Source of the DNA: Verrucomicrobiota bacterium
GTDB lineage: Bacteria; Verrucomicrobiota; Verrucomicrobiia; Limisphaerales; JADLHS01
Assembly: GCA_029573725.1 (NCBI GenBank)
Contig: JAKQDQ010000117.1
Coordinates: 1-64,000, forward strand
Reading direction: 5' to 3'
Length of the DNA: 64,000 bases
Shown one piece after another: positions 37,728-50,542 of this stretch. Made by a program: the position numbers and the translations under genes. The number at the start of each line of letters is the position of its first letter. Position 1 is the first letter of the stretch. The notes beneath the pieces were generated by a model. The model was not told the DNA's origin. It did not search any database and saw nothing but the letters and a program-made list of their open reading frames with translations.

Positions 37728-38294
37728 ATGAAATCCAAAATCCTGGTGGTAGATGATGACCAATCAGTCCGCGTCTCGCTGGAAAAACTGCTCGAAGCCC
37801 AGGGCTACGAAGTCTTCTCCGCGCGCGACGCGCGCGATGCGACGGAGATATTCCGCGCACAATCCATTGACCTGATTGTGCTCGACATCAATCTCGGCTC
37901 GGACAACACCTGGGCGCTCTTCGACACCCTCGCCCTGACACAGCCGTTTACGCCAACCATTGCCATCACCGCAGAGTGGGGACAACACGAGGAGGCCGTG
38001 GCCCGCGGTGTAGAAGGGCTGATCGAGAAGCCGATTGATGTGCCCGAGTTCCTGAAAATGATCCGGGAACTGCTGGAGGAAACCAGGGTCGCCGGGCTCA
38101 GACGGGTGCGGGGCGACGAGGCCTATTGCCGCTATGTGAGCCGCCATTACGAGCCGTATCTGCGCATGTTGCAACAACGCTACGCCGCGCCGTACCGTTC
38201 AGATGCGGATCCAGTCCCGCCCCGAACCGGATCGGAGGAGAAATCCCCGACCTGGCCCGACCTCGTACCGGCGGGAACCGTGGCGCATAATTAA
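37728..38294 (+). CDS. Single-domain response regulator with C-terminal extension
   Basis: 188 residues from 37728 (MKSKILVVDDDQS). Complete receiver: acidic pocket D9-D10-D11, Asp53 (LIVLDINLG), Thr (AITAEW) and Lys in LIEKPID. After residue ~122 a 65-residue tail (RYVSRHYEPYLRMLQQRYAAPY, then Pro-rich) has no known output domain. It follows the degenerate receiver by 55 bp on the same strand, probably in one operon. A start at 37683 is possible but adds an unconserved Pro/Lys-rich leader. Confidence 0.85.
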   Translation: MKSKILVVDDDQSVRVSLEKLLEAQGYEVFSARDARDATEIFRAQSIDLIVLDINLGSDNTWALFDTLALTQPFTPTIAITAEWGQHEEAVARGVEGLIEKPIDVPEFLKMIRELLEETRVAGLRRVRGDEAYCRYVSRHYEPYLRMLQQRYAAPYRSDADPVPPRTGSEEKSPTWPDLVPAGTVAHN

Positions 38295-38442
38295 GTCGCG
38301 GCCGCCCGCCGGATCCGACGCGGGACCTGCCCGCGCCTCCGCCCCGGATTGATTTGAAAAGCCGGGGTAAAACCGGGCTGAAGTTCGCGCCGTCGGGTCC
38401 GGCGCAGGGGCGACTGCACCGCCGCCAGGGCTGGAGGCCGGT

Positions 38443-39594
38443 TCAACCGGCTGCAGCCCCGGTTTGGCGCCGACGTCGGCGCTGCATCCGCAGGGCGGCG
38501 GCCCCCGCCAGGACGAACCCCAGGGCCATGTTCAACAGAAACAAGCCCACCGCCACCGCATTGCCCGCTGCGCCCCAACCGCGCCAATCGGCGCGCCCCG
38601 CCAGATCCCCCCACAACCTTACTCCGAGCGACAGGTGCAATGCCACCAGCGGAACATACGCCGTCCACCGGTACTGTACCGGCAACCCCAGTACCGCCGG
38701 AAAAATGACCGGTGCGTGGCCGAAGATCATGGAGAAAACGAACCCGAGAAAAAACGAATGCAACGTGGCGTCATAGCTGACACCACTGCTCTGCGGCCAG
38801 CGGAGCGCAATCAAAATTCCGGTCAACGTCAGCCAGGCATGCCCGCTCAACAGGCAAATTGCCATGAAACGCGGCAGCCCGGGATGCCGGATCGTGCGCC
38901 AGGCCAGATCGAAGCGCAATAGCCACCCCGCCAGCACCAGCAGCCCCGCTCCCGTCACCAGCCCGCCCGTCCGTGGGACCGCACCGCCCAGCACCAGCCC
39001 GATCCCCAACCACACCAATGCGACCACCAGCCACGGCCGGGCGAGCGGGGAGGGTTTTTGAAACCGCGACAATTCCAGCCGCTCCGCCACAATGACCAGC
39101 AAAAGAAACGTCAGCCACCACAGCACCACCTGCGGGATGCTTTGCCCCAGAGCCCAAAGCAGATTGCCCACCGTCCACGCCACCGCCCCCAACCCCATTA
39201 CCGTGTTGGAGAGGTTCGGTTGAATCTGCAAAATCCGCACTGTCACGGCCACATACACCCCGCTCGCCGCGATCAACAACCAGCGCGGCCACGGCGCCAA
39301 CACGCCCGCGGCCAGAGCGCCGCCCCCCACGCAGGCGCACAGCGGCGCAAGAAAAGTCCACAACGCGCGCAAGCCCACGGCCCGCTCCAGGCTGATGACC
39401 GTGCCCAGAAACCCGCAGACCATCATTGGTCCGTGGAAGCTGATCCAATTGGCATGATCCACCGGCAAAGGCAGCCGCAAAGGCACCCGCAGCAAGCCAC
39501 CCCAGATGCCCGTGAACAGACAACTGATCGCCAGCAGCAACAAGGCAACCCGGCCCAGCCGACTGCGCGGTTTGGTTGTGTGAATGGAAGCCAC
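38443..39594 (-). CDS. NnrS-like polytopic membrane protein
   Basis: 383 residues, about 12 hydrophobic helices. Conserved-looking polar spots inside helices, ANWISFHGPMMVCGFLGTVISLERA (about 46-70) and SYDATLHSFFLGFVFSMIFGHAP (about 275-297), resemble the His-containing helices of NnrS and related heme-copper-like membrane proteins. NnrS proteins are tied to nitric-oxide tolerance. A basic Arg-run closes the protein. It stands alone and diverges from the DUF1553 gene. Confidence 0.65.
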   Translation of the reverse strand: MASIHTTKPRSRLGRVALLLLAISCLFTGIWGGLLRVPLRLPLPVDHANWISFHGPMMVCGFLGTVISLERAVGLRALWTFLAPLCACVGGGALAAGVLAPWPRWLLIAASGVYVAVTVRILQIQPNLSNTVMGLGAVAWTVGNLLWALGQSIPQVVLWWLTFLLLVIVAERLELSRFQKPSPLARPWLVVALVWLGIGLVLGGAVPRTGGLVTGAGLLVLAGWLLRFDLAWRTIRHPGLPRFMAICLLSGHAWLTLTGILIALRWPQSSGVSYDATLHSFFLGFVFSMIFGHAPVIFPAVLGLPVQYRWTAYVPLVALHLSLGVRLWGDLAGRADWRGWGAAGNAVAVGLFLLNMALGFVLAGAAALRMQRRRRRQTGAAAG

Positions 39595-40085
39595 GAATCC
39601 CCGGTGAATACATTGAAACGGCTGCAGGCGGGTGACAAGAGAAATAGCGACCTCCCTCCAACATCCGACACCGCCCAGACCTTATCGGCATATTGCAACC
39701 ACGACGAATCCGGCACCCGCCTTTGACGTCGGTCACGGCTCCATCCGGATATCCCGGTTATCAGCAGCGCACATGGATGGCAACCAACGTGGCGGCATCA
39801 TGTCCAATAAGCGAGCTTTTCCGGCCAAGCCCGGGGGAACCTCCCAGTTCGGCTGGAAACACCCCTGGCTGGGGGATAACCCTCCGCTCAAACATCCCGC
39901 AATCACTCATACCCCATTCGGACGCCAGGAATGGAAGCCCGCGACAGCCGGTATCGCGGTCTGTCCCGGCCATCCTCGCGGCGTGGCGACACTTCCAATC
40001 AGAGTCCGGGTTCAAAATTCATTTGAATCCAGCCATGCAGAAATTATGCTGGTATTCGTTCCGTTTCTTTAATGAATAATGCCGC
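39595..40085. other. Divergent intergenic region with a promoter candidate
   Basis: 491 bp between divergent genes. A sigma-70 candidate for the DUF1553 gene is TTGAAT (40023-40028), 16 bp, TATGCT (40045-40050), 35 bp before its ATG. An inverted repeat TTCAAA-N5-TTTGAA overlaps the -35. The rest holds only short open frames without domains; no promoter could be fixed for the minus-strand gene. Confidence 0.45.
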
Positions 40086-43217
<3,132 letters not shown>

Positions 43218-43219
43218 CC

Positions 43220-44689
43220 ATGTCGCTCCCGCATCTCCATCCCATCAGCCGTCGCCATTTTTTCAAGTCCGCCGGCATCGCGACGGGCCGCATCGCACTG
43301 GCGGGATTGCTCTTTCCCGAACTGGCCCGTGCCGCCACGAAGCCTGCGGTCGCCGCGCATCCGCATCCGGCCCTGCCGGGACTGCCGCACTTCGCACCCA
43401 AGGCGAAGCGGTTGATCTATCTCTTCATGAACGGCGGGCCGTCGCAGATGGATTTGCTCGATTACAAACCCGGCCTGAAGGAAATCTATGACACGGATTT
43501 GCCGGACTCCATTCGCATGGGGCAGCGGCTGACCACGATGACCAGCGGGCAGTCGCGATTTCCCATCGCGCCCTCGAAGTATTCCTTCAAGCAATACGGC
43601 CAGTCCGGGATCTGGTTCAGCGAACTGCTCCAGCACACCGCCAGGGTTGCAGACGAGATTGCGGTGATCAAAAGTGTTCACACGGAGGCGATCAATCACG
43701 ACCCCGCCGTCACTTACATCCAGACTGGCAATCAAATCCCGGGCCGGCCCAGTCTTGGTTCGTGGTTGAGCTACGGGCTGGGCAGCGAGTGCGACAACCT
43801 GCCGGCGTTCGTCGTGATGACTCCGCGCTGGTCCGCCAAGCGGGATGCCCAGGCCTTGTATCAACGGCTCTGGGAGGCGGCGTTTCTGCCCACCAAGCAC
43901 GCGGGCGTCGCGTTGCGTTCCCAAGGCGATCCCGTTTTGTATCTCAACGATCCCCCCGGCGTGGACCGCGAAACGCGGCGGGACATGCTCGACACCCTCG
44001 GCCAGTTGAACGGACTCCAGCATCAAAAGCTTGGCGATCCCGAAATCAACACCCGTGTGGCGCAGTACGAGATGGCGTTCAAGATGCAGGCGTCCGTGCC
44101 GGACCTGGTGGACATCTCCGGCGAATCAAAGGCCACCCTCGAACTCTACGGCCCGGAGGTCACCCAGCCGGGCACGTTCTCCCACAGTGCGCTCATGGCG
44201 CGGCGGCTGGCCGAGCGCGGCGTGCGCTGCATCGAGATTTTCCATCGCGAATGGGATCATCACGGCGATCTCCCGCGCGATCTGCCGCTCCAGTGCCGCG
44301 ACGTGGACCACGCCTGTTACGGCCTGATCACCGACCTCAAAAAGCGCGGCATGTTGGACGAGACACTGGTGGTGTGGGGAGGCGAGTTTGGCCGCACCGT
44401 TTATTGCCAGGGCAAACTGACCAAGGAAGATTACGGTCGCGACCATCACCCGCGTTGTTTCACGATGTGGATGGCCGGCGGCGGCGTCAAAGGCGGCACG
44501 GTCTATGGCGAGACCGACGACTTCAGCTACAACGTGGTGAAGGACCCGGTCCACATCCGCGACATCAACGCCACCATCCTGCATTGCCTCGGCATTGATC
44601 ATCGCCGGCTGACGTACAAGTTCCAGGGACTCGACACGCGACTGACCGGTGTGGAGGAGGCGAATCCGGTCAAAGGCATCCTGGCCTGA
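43220..44689 (+). CDS. DUF1501 protein (alkaline-phosphatase/sulfatase-like fold)
   Basis: 489 residues with a Tat-type signal ([20 protein letters not shown]). Family text: [102 protein letters not shown] and [19 protein letters not shown]. The His/Asp sites match metal-binding positions of the alkaline phosphatase superfamily. It is the obligate neighbour of the DUF1553 gene 2 bp upstream; the two products probably act together outside the cytoplasm. Confidence 0.95.
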   Translation: MSLPHLHPISRRHFFKSAGIATGRIALAGLLFPELARAATKPAVAAHPHPALPGLPHFAPKAKRLIYLFMNGGPSQMDLLDYKPGLKEIYDTDLPDSIRMGQRLTTMTSGQSRFPIAPSKYSFKQYGQSGIWFSELLQHTARVADEIAVIKSVHTEAINHDPAVTYIQTGNQIPGRPSLGSWLSYGLGSECDNLPAFVVMTPRWSAKRDAQALYQRLWEAAFLPTKHAGVALRSQGDPVLYLNDPPGVDRETRRDMLDTLGQLNGLQHQKLGDPEINTRVAQYEMAFKMQASVPDLVDISGESKATLELYGPEVTQPGTFSHSALMARRLAERGVRCIEIFHREWDHHGDLPRDLPLQCRDVDHACYGLITDLKKRGMLDETLVVWGGEFGRTVYCQGKLTKEDYGRDHHPRCFTMWMAGGGVKGGTVYGETDDFSYNVVKDPVHIRDINATILHCLGIDHRRLTYKFQGLDTRLTGVEEANPVKGILA

Positions 44690-44753
44690 ACCAACGCCCG
44701 ACTGAAAGGCTGGGCAGCCTCAGTCCTCCGGACCGTAATCCGCAGATCCGTTG

Positions 44754-45104
44754 TTATCGTCGCCCCCGAGGGCGGCTGCCGGCCTTGCGCCGGGCAGGAG
44801 AGGAGCGAATCATCGGACGCCTGGGCGAGGGTTTGGATTGTCGGAGCGGCAACTTCGAATGGGGATGCTGCCGCCGTGAAATCTTGGGTAATGCCCGGTG
44901 GACGTGACCAGCCGATCCTTTGTCGCCGGCGCGTGCGAGGCGAAAGTCCACCTGCTTCTTGAAACTGTCCACCTTCGCGATTTGCACTTCGATCTTGTCG
45001 CCGAGCCGGACCACCCGGCGGTGGCGGCGACCGGTAAGCTGCCCGCGGGTCGCATCGAAATCATAGAAGTCGTCGGTGATGCCGGAGAGATGGAAAAGCC
45101 CGCT
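44754..45104 (-). pseudogene. 3' remnant of an RNase R gene (C-terminal S1 domain)
   Basis: The minus strand encodes GLFHLSGITDDFYDFDATRG, then VVRLGDKIEVQIAKVDSFKKQVDF and a basic tail SPARRKAGSRPRGRR. This is the S1 RNA-binding domain and tail of RNase R. The exonuclease catalytic domain is absent; upstream of 45104 the frame loses all similarity. No start codon or ribosome-binding site is in place. A full rnr gene should exist elsewhere. Confidence 0.7.
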
Positions 45105-45225
45105 TGTGGGTGGGCACGGCGTCGGAAGCCTGACTCGCTGACGTTCGCGGGGTGGAAACCAAAGTCCACGCGGCGAGAGACCATCCGCGCACGCGGGACG
45201 GGCCGGAGGGCGGAAGCAGCGTCCG

Positions 45226-45666
45226 ATTCTGGACTTCATCACGGAGGACGCGCGGGCCATGCAGCGCCGGTTTGACGCCGCCGACAAGGACAAACTGGAT
45301 CAATATCTCACCGGCGTGCGCGAACTCGAACTGCGCATCCAACGCAGCGAGCAATTTGGGGCCGCGCAGGATCCCAGCGCCCAGACGCCCACCGACATTC
45401 CGGCCAGCTATGCCAAACATGCCAGTTGATGTTCGACCTGCTGGTGCTGACCTTCCAGACCGATTCGACGCGCGTCGCGACCCTGTTGCTGGCGCACGAC
45501 GGGAGCAATCGTTCGTTCAAGGACATCGGCATTTCGGATGGCCATCACGAATTGTCGCATCACATGGGTGACGCGGAGAAAATCCGGAAGATTTCGGAGA
45601 TTGACCGGTGCTACGTCGGCCAACTGGTGAAGTTCCTCGAAAAATTGAAGGCGACGAAGGATGCGG
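45226..45666 (+). pseudogene. Frameshifted 3' remnant of a DUF1552 gene
   Basis: ILDFITEDARAMQRRFDAADK through PASYAKH in one frame ends at a TGA near 45427; the family continues directly in another frame as QLMFDLLVLTFQTDSTRVAT, LLAHDGSNRSFKDIG and HHELSHHMGDAEKIRKI. A two-base gain or one-base loss near 45420 explains the break. The N-terminal two thirds and the last part of DUF1552 are missing; similarity ends near 45666. DUF1552 proteins are exported and co-occur with DUF1592-type cytochromes in this phylum. Confidence 0.8.
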
Positions 45667-45807
45667 CCGGCAACGCGCATCCATCCGCGCCATCCCTTGC
45701 CTGTGTGACCGCCGTTCGCAGCCACATCCAATGCGGCTTTCAGGAGCCCCGCACTGGAGCGCGTAAATGTTTTTGAATTCCTGACGGGTTTCGGGCACGA
45801 TGCGCGC

Positions 45808-46746
45808 ATGTTCACCAAACTGACTGCCGTAATGATTGGCTGCTGCCTTTGCTCCCTCGTCCTGGCGACCGAGCCTTTGCGCGTGATGACGTGGAACGTG
45901 CAGCGCGGCGCGAAGCATTTCGACGATGGCCCGGCGAAAACGGTCCGCGTGATCCGCGATTCGCGCGCGGACATCGTGTTGATGCAGGAGAGTTACGAGA
46001 ACGATGCGTTGGGATCCAAGCTGGGCGCCTGGGTTGGGAAACAGCTTGGCTGGCAGACCCACCAGGGCGACAGCCCGCACCTGTGCATTTTGAGTCGTTA
46101 CCCCATCACGGAAACATTCTCCCACGCGCCCTGGCATGGTGTCGGCGCCAAGATTCGTCTGCCGGGAGGGCAGGAAATTCTGGTCTGGTCCTGCTGGATT
46201 GATTACCGGGCGTTCATGGGGCAGCGGCTCATTGACAAACCCGGGAGCACGGATGCGGAGTTGCTGGCGTGCGAAACCACGGATTCCGGCCGCGCACAGC
46301 AGACCCGGGACTTGCTCGCCCGGCTGAAAGCGCTTGGGCAACTGGAATCGAAACTGCCCCTCCTGGTGGGCGGTGATTGGAATTGCCCGTCTCATCTGGA
46401 TTACACCGAGGCAGTGAAAGACCTGCATCAGGGAAGAGTGCTGCCTCTGCCCAGTTCGTTGCTTTTTGAAAAGGAAGGGTTCACGGATGCCTACCGCGTG
46501 GTGCATCCCGACGTGAGAAAACATCCAGGCCTGACCTGGTCACCCTTGGTGAAAGTGAACGACGAATCGCGAAACGCCGAAGCTCAGGATCGCATTGACC
46601 GGCTGTACCTGCGCAACGGCGGATTCCATCCGGTGGCGGCAACCGTCTTCCCGGTGAGGGAGGAGGATTCGGCGATTCCCCAGTCGAAACGCATCTTTCC
46701 GAGCGACCATGCCGCCGTGCTGATTGAGTTGGAGTACCGGAAGTGA
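45808..46746 (+). CDS. Secreted endonuclease/exonuclease/phosphatase-family protein
   Basis: 312 residues, signal peptide MFTKLTAVMIGCCLCSLVLA. EEP-fold motifs in order: LRVMTWNVQRG (Asn metal site), DIVLMQESYEND (Glu), VGGDWNCP (catalytic Asp/Asn pair), DRIDRLYLR and the C-terminal PSDHAAVLIEL (Asp-His). All catalytic residues of the fold are present, so a metal-dependent phosphodiesterase or nuclease activity is likely; the substrate is open. It stands alone after the DUF1552 remnant. Confidence 0.9.
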   Translation: MFTKLTAVMIGCCLCSLVLATEPLRVMTWNVQRGAKHFDDGPAKTVRVIRDSRADIVLMQESYENDALGSKLGAWVGKQLGWQTHQGDSPHLCILSRYPITETFSHAPWHGVGAKIRLPGGQEILVWSCWIDYRAFMGQRLIDKPGSTDAELLACETTDSGRAQQTRDLLARLKALGQLESKLPLLVGGDWNCPSHLDYTEAVKDLHQGRVLPLPSSLLFEKEGFTDAYRVVHPDVRKHPGLTWSPLVKVNDESRNAEAQDRIDRLYLRNGGFHPVAATVFPVREEDSAIPQSKRIFPSDHAAVLIELEYRK

Positions 46747-46772
46747 GCGCCGGTCTGCAACTGTAACGCGAT

Positions 46773-47138
46773 TCACCCGGTTTTATCAGACCCGGAGTCC
46801 GTGCCGGTCGAAACGCCTGCGGGTGGAGTCGGGGATGACGCCTTGTTCGCGGCCAGCCGGTTGGCGCGGCGGTTCCAGCAACGAGCGAACACACCGTGCA
46901 AAGCCAGATCCACCGCCATGGCGATCGCGAAGAGGGCCAGCCATGCCTTCAACTCGACCTGGCCGCGCATGGCATAAAGCAATGCGCCACCGACCGCCAG
47001 TCCCGGGAGCGCCAGCACGATGCTGCTCAGAAGAATGTAGGGCAGGCCGATGGGACGGTCCTTCCTGGGCCGCAGCCATCCGAACCCGCCCCACGCGGCA
47101 TCGCTGTCCGCGAGTCGCAATCGGAGGGTTTGATACAC
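46773..47138 (-). CDS. Small membrane protein of unknown function
   Basis: 121 residues from a GTG at 47138 (VYQTLRLRLADSDAAWGG). Two membrane helices: GLPYILLSSIVLALPGLAVGGALLY (about 31-55) and LKAWLALFAIAMAVDLALHGVFA (about 63-85), with a basic cluster (WNRRANRLAANKAS) after the second. The upstream frame runs into the LuxR remnant, which shows that the longer frame up to 47477 is not one gene. No family recognised; the GTG start is a guess supported by where composition changes. Confidence 0.5.
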   Translation of the reverse strand: MYQTLRLRLADSDAAWGGFGWLRPRKDRPIGLPYILLSSIVLALPGLAVGGALLYAMRGQVELKAWLALFAIAMAVDLALHGVFARCWNRRANRLAANKASSPTPPAGVSTGTDSGSDKTG

Positions 47139-47297
47139 TTTATGCGGCCATGGTCTCCAATCCGCGCCCTGACGAAGGGAAACCCTGTCGCGAGGTGGGC
47201 AGATTATACCGGGGTTTGTCTTGGAGGAGCGCGCTCCGGCAGGCATGGACCGCCGGACAGGTCCCTTGAGCTGCCTCCGGAAAGGAGTTCCCGCGGG

Positions 47298-47466
47298 CAG
47301 ATTGACACCGAGGGGGTTCGCGATTTCCTTGTAGAGATAACCTTGCCCGAGGCGTTGCAGGACTTCGCATTCGCGGGCAGATGCCCGGCCTCGCTGATCT
47401 GCGAAAGCCCCTTGCGGGCGACGTTGGCGACCATCGGTGCGCGGCCGCTGTTGACCTCGCGCAGGG
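47298..47466 (-). pseudogene. Remnant of a LuxR-type response regulator
   Basis: On the minus strand LREVNSGRAPMVANVARKGL (end of a receiver plus linker) is followed, after a frame change near 47381, by SARECEVLQRLGQGYLYKEI, the start of a GerE/LuxR helix-turn-helix. The recognition helix after GVNL is no longer recognisable. The receiver domain is missing. A decayed NarL/FixJ-family gene. Confidence 0.6.
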
Positions 47467-47527
47467 TTGTTGATCAATGTAGCGCGGGGCGTTTGCTTGA
47501 GCAGACAACCGGCACTTCCCGCGGCGG

Positions 47528-48139
47528 ATGCGCTTGGCGCGGGGCGGCGTCTGCGATTTACTTGACTCCGTGCTGATTGCGTTCAACAAGCCTTACGGAG
47601 CCCTTTCCCAATTCACCCCGGACGACTCCCGCCATCGCGCGCTGGCGGAATTTAATTTTCCACCTCGCGTGTATCCGATCGGGCGGTTGGATGCCGATTC
47701 GGAAGGGTTGCTCTTGTTGAGCGATGAACCCCATTGGAACGCGCAACTGCTCCGGCCCGAACACGCGCATCCCCGGGAGTACTGGGCGCAGGTGGAACGC
47801 ATCCCCGACCGCGCCGCCCTGGACCGGCTGGAGGGCGGGGTGCTGATTCAAGGACGCAAGACCCGGCCCTGCCGGGCATGGCGGTTGCCCGAGCCGCCCC
47901 ACTTCCCGCCCCGCCAGCCACCCGTTCGCCATCGCCAGAATGTGCCGGATTGCTGGCTGGCGTTGGAGCTGACCGAAGGGAGGAATCGGCAGGTGCGCCG
48001 CATGACCGCCGCCATCGGCCATCCCACGTTGCGCCTGGTCCGGGTGCGGATCGGCCAATTCTGGCTGGGCGAACTCGCCGTCGCACAATGGCGCATCCTC
48101 GGCCCGACGGAGCGGCGGCAGGTGAACGCCGGCGCCTGA
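47528..48139 (+). CDS. rluE: 23S rRNA pseudouridine synthase, RluE/RluF-type (RsuA family)
   Basis: 203 residues. VLIAFNKPYGALSQFTPDD opens the catalytic domain, which lacks an S4 domain as in RluE. The catalytic Asp is in YPIGRLDADSEGLLLLSDE, followed by HPREYWAQVERIPD and the late LELTEGRNRQVRRMTAAIGHPTLRLVRV signature. RluE modifies U2457 of 23S rRNA in E. coli. The GTG at 47570 aligns best with the family start; the ATG at 47528 adds 14 residues. The short central HFPPRQPPVRHRQNV insert is also common in this group. Confidence 0.9.
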   Translation: MRLARGGVCDLLDSVLIAFNKPYGALSQFTPDDSRHRALAEFNFPPRVYPIGRLDADSEGLLLLSDEPHWNAQLLRPEHAHPREYWAQVERIPDRAALDRLEGGVLIQGRKTRPCRAWRLPEPPHFPPRQPPVRHRQNVPDCWLALELTEGRNRQVRRMTAAIGHPTLRLVRVRIGQFWLGELAVAQWRILGPTERRQVNAGA

Positions 48140-48166
48140 ATTCTCGTGCGTCAACGCGCGGCGGCT

Positions 48167-50536
48167 TTACAGCGTCAGAAATTTCAAAATCTGCACCTCC
48201 CGCTTCAGCACCAACAGCAGCAGATTGTCATGCATTTGAACATCCCACGCGCCACGCGGCTGGTAATAATCCCAGATCACGCGCCCGTTTTTCGGGTTGA
48301 GCCGGCGGATGTTCAAGTGCGGCGCGGCTTCCAATCCCCACGCCGCCCAGGTTTGCTGGTCGGCATCGCCCTCCTCGCGCGGAGGCGTGTAATCCACCGC
48401 GTAAAGATACCGCCCGGCAACATAAGCCAGCCAGCCGCCCCCGGCATACCGCCACCGTTCTCGGCCAGTGTTCGCATCCAGTTTCAACGTCAGATTTCCC
48501 GTGCGCTCATTCACGTCAATTTGCCGCGCGTACTGGATGCGTTCCGGGCTTGCGGTGGTGGTGTTGACGTAAAGCGCACCCGCATCATCGAAAAACACGC
48601 CGGTCACCCCCACGGACGGCAGCCGCCAGCGCGCCGTCCCCGTCGCCAGATCAAACGCGCTCAGCACGCCTTGATCGAAGACGTACAACGTCTGCCCGTG
48701 CTCCACCACCGGGCCCGATCCGTACCGTCTGACGGAGCGGCTTGCGGCAACAACGCCGGCCTCCGCGATCGGATACATCAAACGGCTCTCCCATCTCAGG
48801 TGGTTGTGTTGATCCAGGACGATTAGCGACGTCCCCGCAATCAGCACATTGACCGTGGACTGCGGATACAATTCCGGCGCGCCCGTCACCTCCCCCTCCC
48901 AATCCGGCACGGCGCCGGCGGCAAAGCGATGGAGGCGAACCCGGTAGCGGCTTTGATCCTCCTCGACCTTGTCCTCGCCGGCATTTCGCGCCATTTCATT
49001 CAGCAATTCATTGGCGGCGTCGGCCGTTGCGCCCGCGCTCAACTGGCCGTTCAGCGCCGACCTGGCCGGGGCCGCCCGCATCGCCGAACGCGAGACGATG
49101 TTCCGTTGCAACAACCGCACCGTCATCCCGATAAACCCTGTTCCGGCGGGCAACACGGTGACGTCCCCGGTCAGCGCCGGCTCGGGAGTGGAGCCGACCG
49201 TGTGGTTTCCCGCCCGCTGCCCGTCGTCGTCCCCGGCCAGGAGCCGGTCGGCCTCTTGCTGGCGGCGCGCCACGGCGATGGTGGCCGGGGCCGCGAGCTT
49301 TCCCGGAGTTGAACTGTCCGCCACCCTGCCGCCGAGTTCCTGTGCGCTGAGGGGAGCGGAAGCCGTCCCGACGGCGGAGGCGGTGGCTCGCGGCGATTCC
49401 CCGGACGTCGCGGGCGCAGTTGCCGATCCCCGCCCTGCCCCGGTTGCGACGGTGCCGATTTGTTCCGTGGTCAGTTTCCCGTCCACCAAATCCAGTCGTG
49501 TTACTTGCATGGCCGCCGCACCCATGGCCTGCGCAATTTCCAACTGCCCATTTTGCAGCCGGGCCTCATTGAGGTTGCCGGCAAAAGCCACCTCCCGCCG
49601 CACCCTGCCCGTGGCCCAATCGAATTGCCGCGCTGACCCGCCATTGCCCACCCAGATGCTGTGTCCGAACACGCGCAATTCTAACGCCCGTTCCGCGGCC
49701 CGACGCCGATCCTGAATTCTTTGATCCAGCGACGGGATCGTGCCGGAAGCTTGTCCCTCCGCTGCCATCGCCTGCATCCCGCGGATTTCTTGCTCCGCCT
49801 GGTCCCGAATCGCTTTCTCGTCCAGCACGGACTGCCGCCAGACCTGAGTTTTGGTCGCCAGATCGCACCGCCCCAATTTCGAACCATGCAGGAAAATCAC
49901 CTGTTGCTCCGCGGCCAACACGCTCGTCCCGGCACCGGCGGGGTCATCGTCAAAGCGGAGAGTGAGCATGGGTCGCGGCCGTGACCCCCACCCGACATAC
50001 CAAAGCCAGGCCCCCAGAATCAACAGGACCAGGAACAGTCCCAGTTTGACCAGCAGCGCGAAACGCCGTCGCCGGCCTGACTTGGCTCCGGCGCCTCGTG
50101 CGCCCGCGTCCCCTTCCCGACCGGACAACCCGGCTCGCGCTTTGCACAAGGGGGAACAGCAGCCATCGAACAGCCTGGCGCATTTCGCACAGAGTCCCTT
50201 GCCACAGACGCAACATTGTTGCGTGATCGCCTCCGCCGGATGACGCGCACAACCGCGTCCGACCGGCGCGGGAGCGACTGGTTGCGGCGAACCGGTTGGC
50301 GACGGCAATTGAATCCGCAACGGAGGCCGCTGCGGAGTTGGGGAAGGCGACGACACCGCTCCGGCGCCAGCCGCCTCCTCGTGTTTCGGAGCGGCGAACC
50401 CGTCGCGGATGAGCTGGTTGATCCGCCCGGACAAATCCCGGCCGCAGTTGGGACAAGTGAATGTCACCGGCGAATGCCGGTTGTCTTCGGTCACGTCGAA
50501 GGCGTACTTGACTCCGCAATCACAGACGATCTTCAT
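48167..50536 (-). CDS. Zinc-ribbon, B-box, single-helix and PQQ-like propeller protein
   Basis: 789 residues. N-terminal zinc ribbon (CDCGVKYAFDV, then CPNCGRDLSGRI), a Pro-rich linker, a B-box-like cysteine/histidine cluster (CARHPAEAITQQCCVCGKGL and CAKCARLFDGCCSPLCK, about 97-135), one membrane helix (ALLVKLGLFLVLLILGAWLWY, about 165-185) and a ~590-residue exported part with PQQ-type blade repeats (QVIFLHGSKLGRCDLATKTQ; TLYVFDQGVLSAFDLATGTA; LTLKLDANTGRERW). A coiled, Glu/Ala-rich stretch (AIRDQAEQEIRGMQAMAAEG) interrupts the propeller. It starts 6 bp after the pseudopilin gene, so the two are probably one operon. Function unknown. Confidence 0.8.
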   Translation of the reverse strand: MKIVCDCGVKYAFDVTEDNRHSPVTFTCPNCGRDLSGRINQLIRDGFAAPKHEEAAGAGAVSSPSPTPQRPPLRIQLPSPTGSPQPVAPAPVGRGCARHPAEAITQQCCVCGKGLCAKCARLFDGCCSPLCKARAGLSGREGDAGARGAGAKSGRRRRFALLVKLGLFLVLLILGAWLWYVGWGSRPRPMLTLRFDDDPAGAGTSVLAAEQQVIFLHGSKLGRCDLATKTQVWRQSVLDEKAIRDQAEQEIRGMQAMAAEGQASGTIPSLDQRIQDRRRAAERALELRVFGHSIWVGNGGSARQFDWATGRVRREVAFAGNLNEARLQNGQLEIAQAMGAAAMQVTRLDLVDGKLTTEQIGTVATGAGRGSATAPATSGESPRATASAVGTASAPLSAQELGGRVADSSTPGKLAAPATIAVARRQQEADRLLAGDDDGQRAGNHTVGSTPEPALTGDVTVLPAGTGFIGMTVRLLQRNIVSRSAMRAAPARSALNGQLSAGATADAANELLNEMARNAGEDKVEEDQSRYRVRLHRFAAGAVPDWEGEVTGAPELYPQSTVNVLIAGTSLIVLDQHNHLRWESRLMYPIAEAGVVAASRSVRRYGSGPVVEHGQTLYVFDQGVLSAFDLATGTARWRLPSVGVTGVFFDDAGALYVNTTTASPERIQYARQIDVNERTGNLTLKLDANTGRERWRYAGGGWLAYVAGRYLYAVDYTPPREEGDADQQTWAAWGLEAAPHLNIRRLNPKNGRVIWDYYQPRGAWDVQMHDNLLLLVLKREVQILKFLTL

Positions 50537-50542
50537 GCACCG

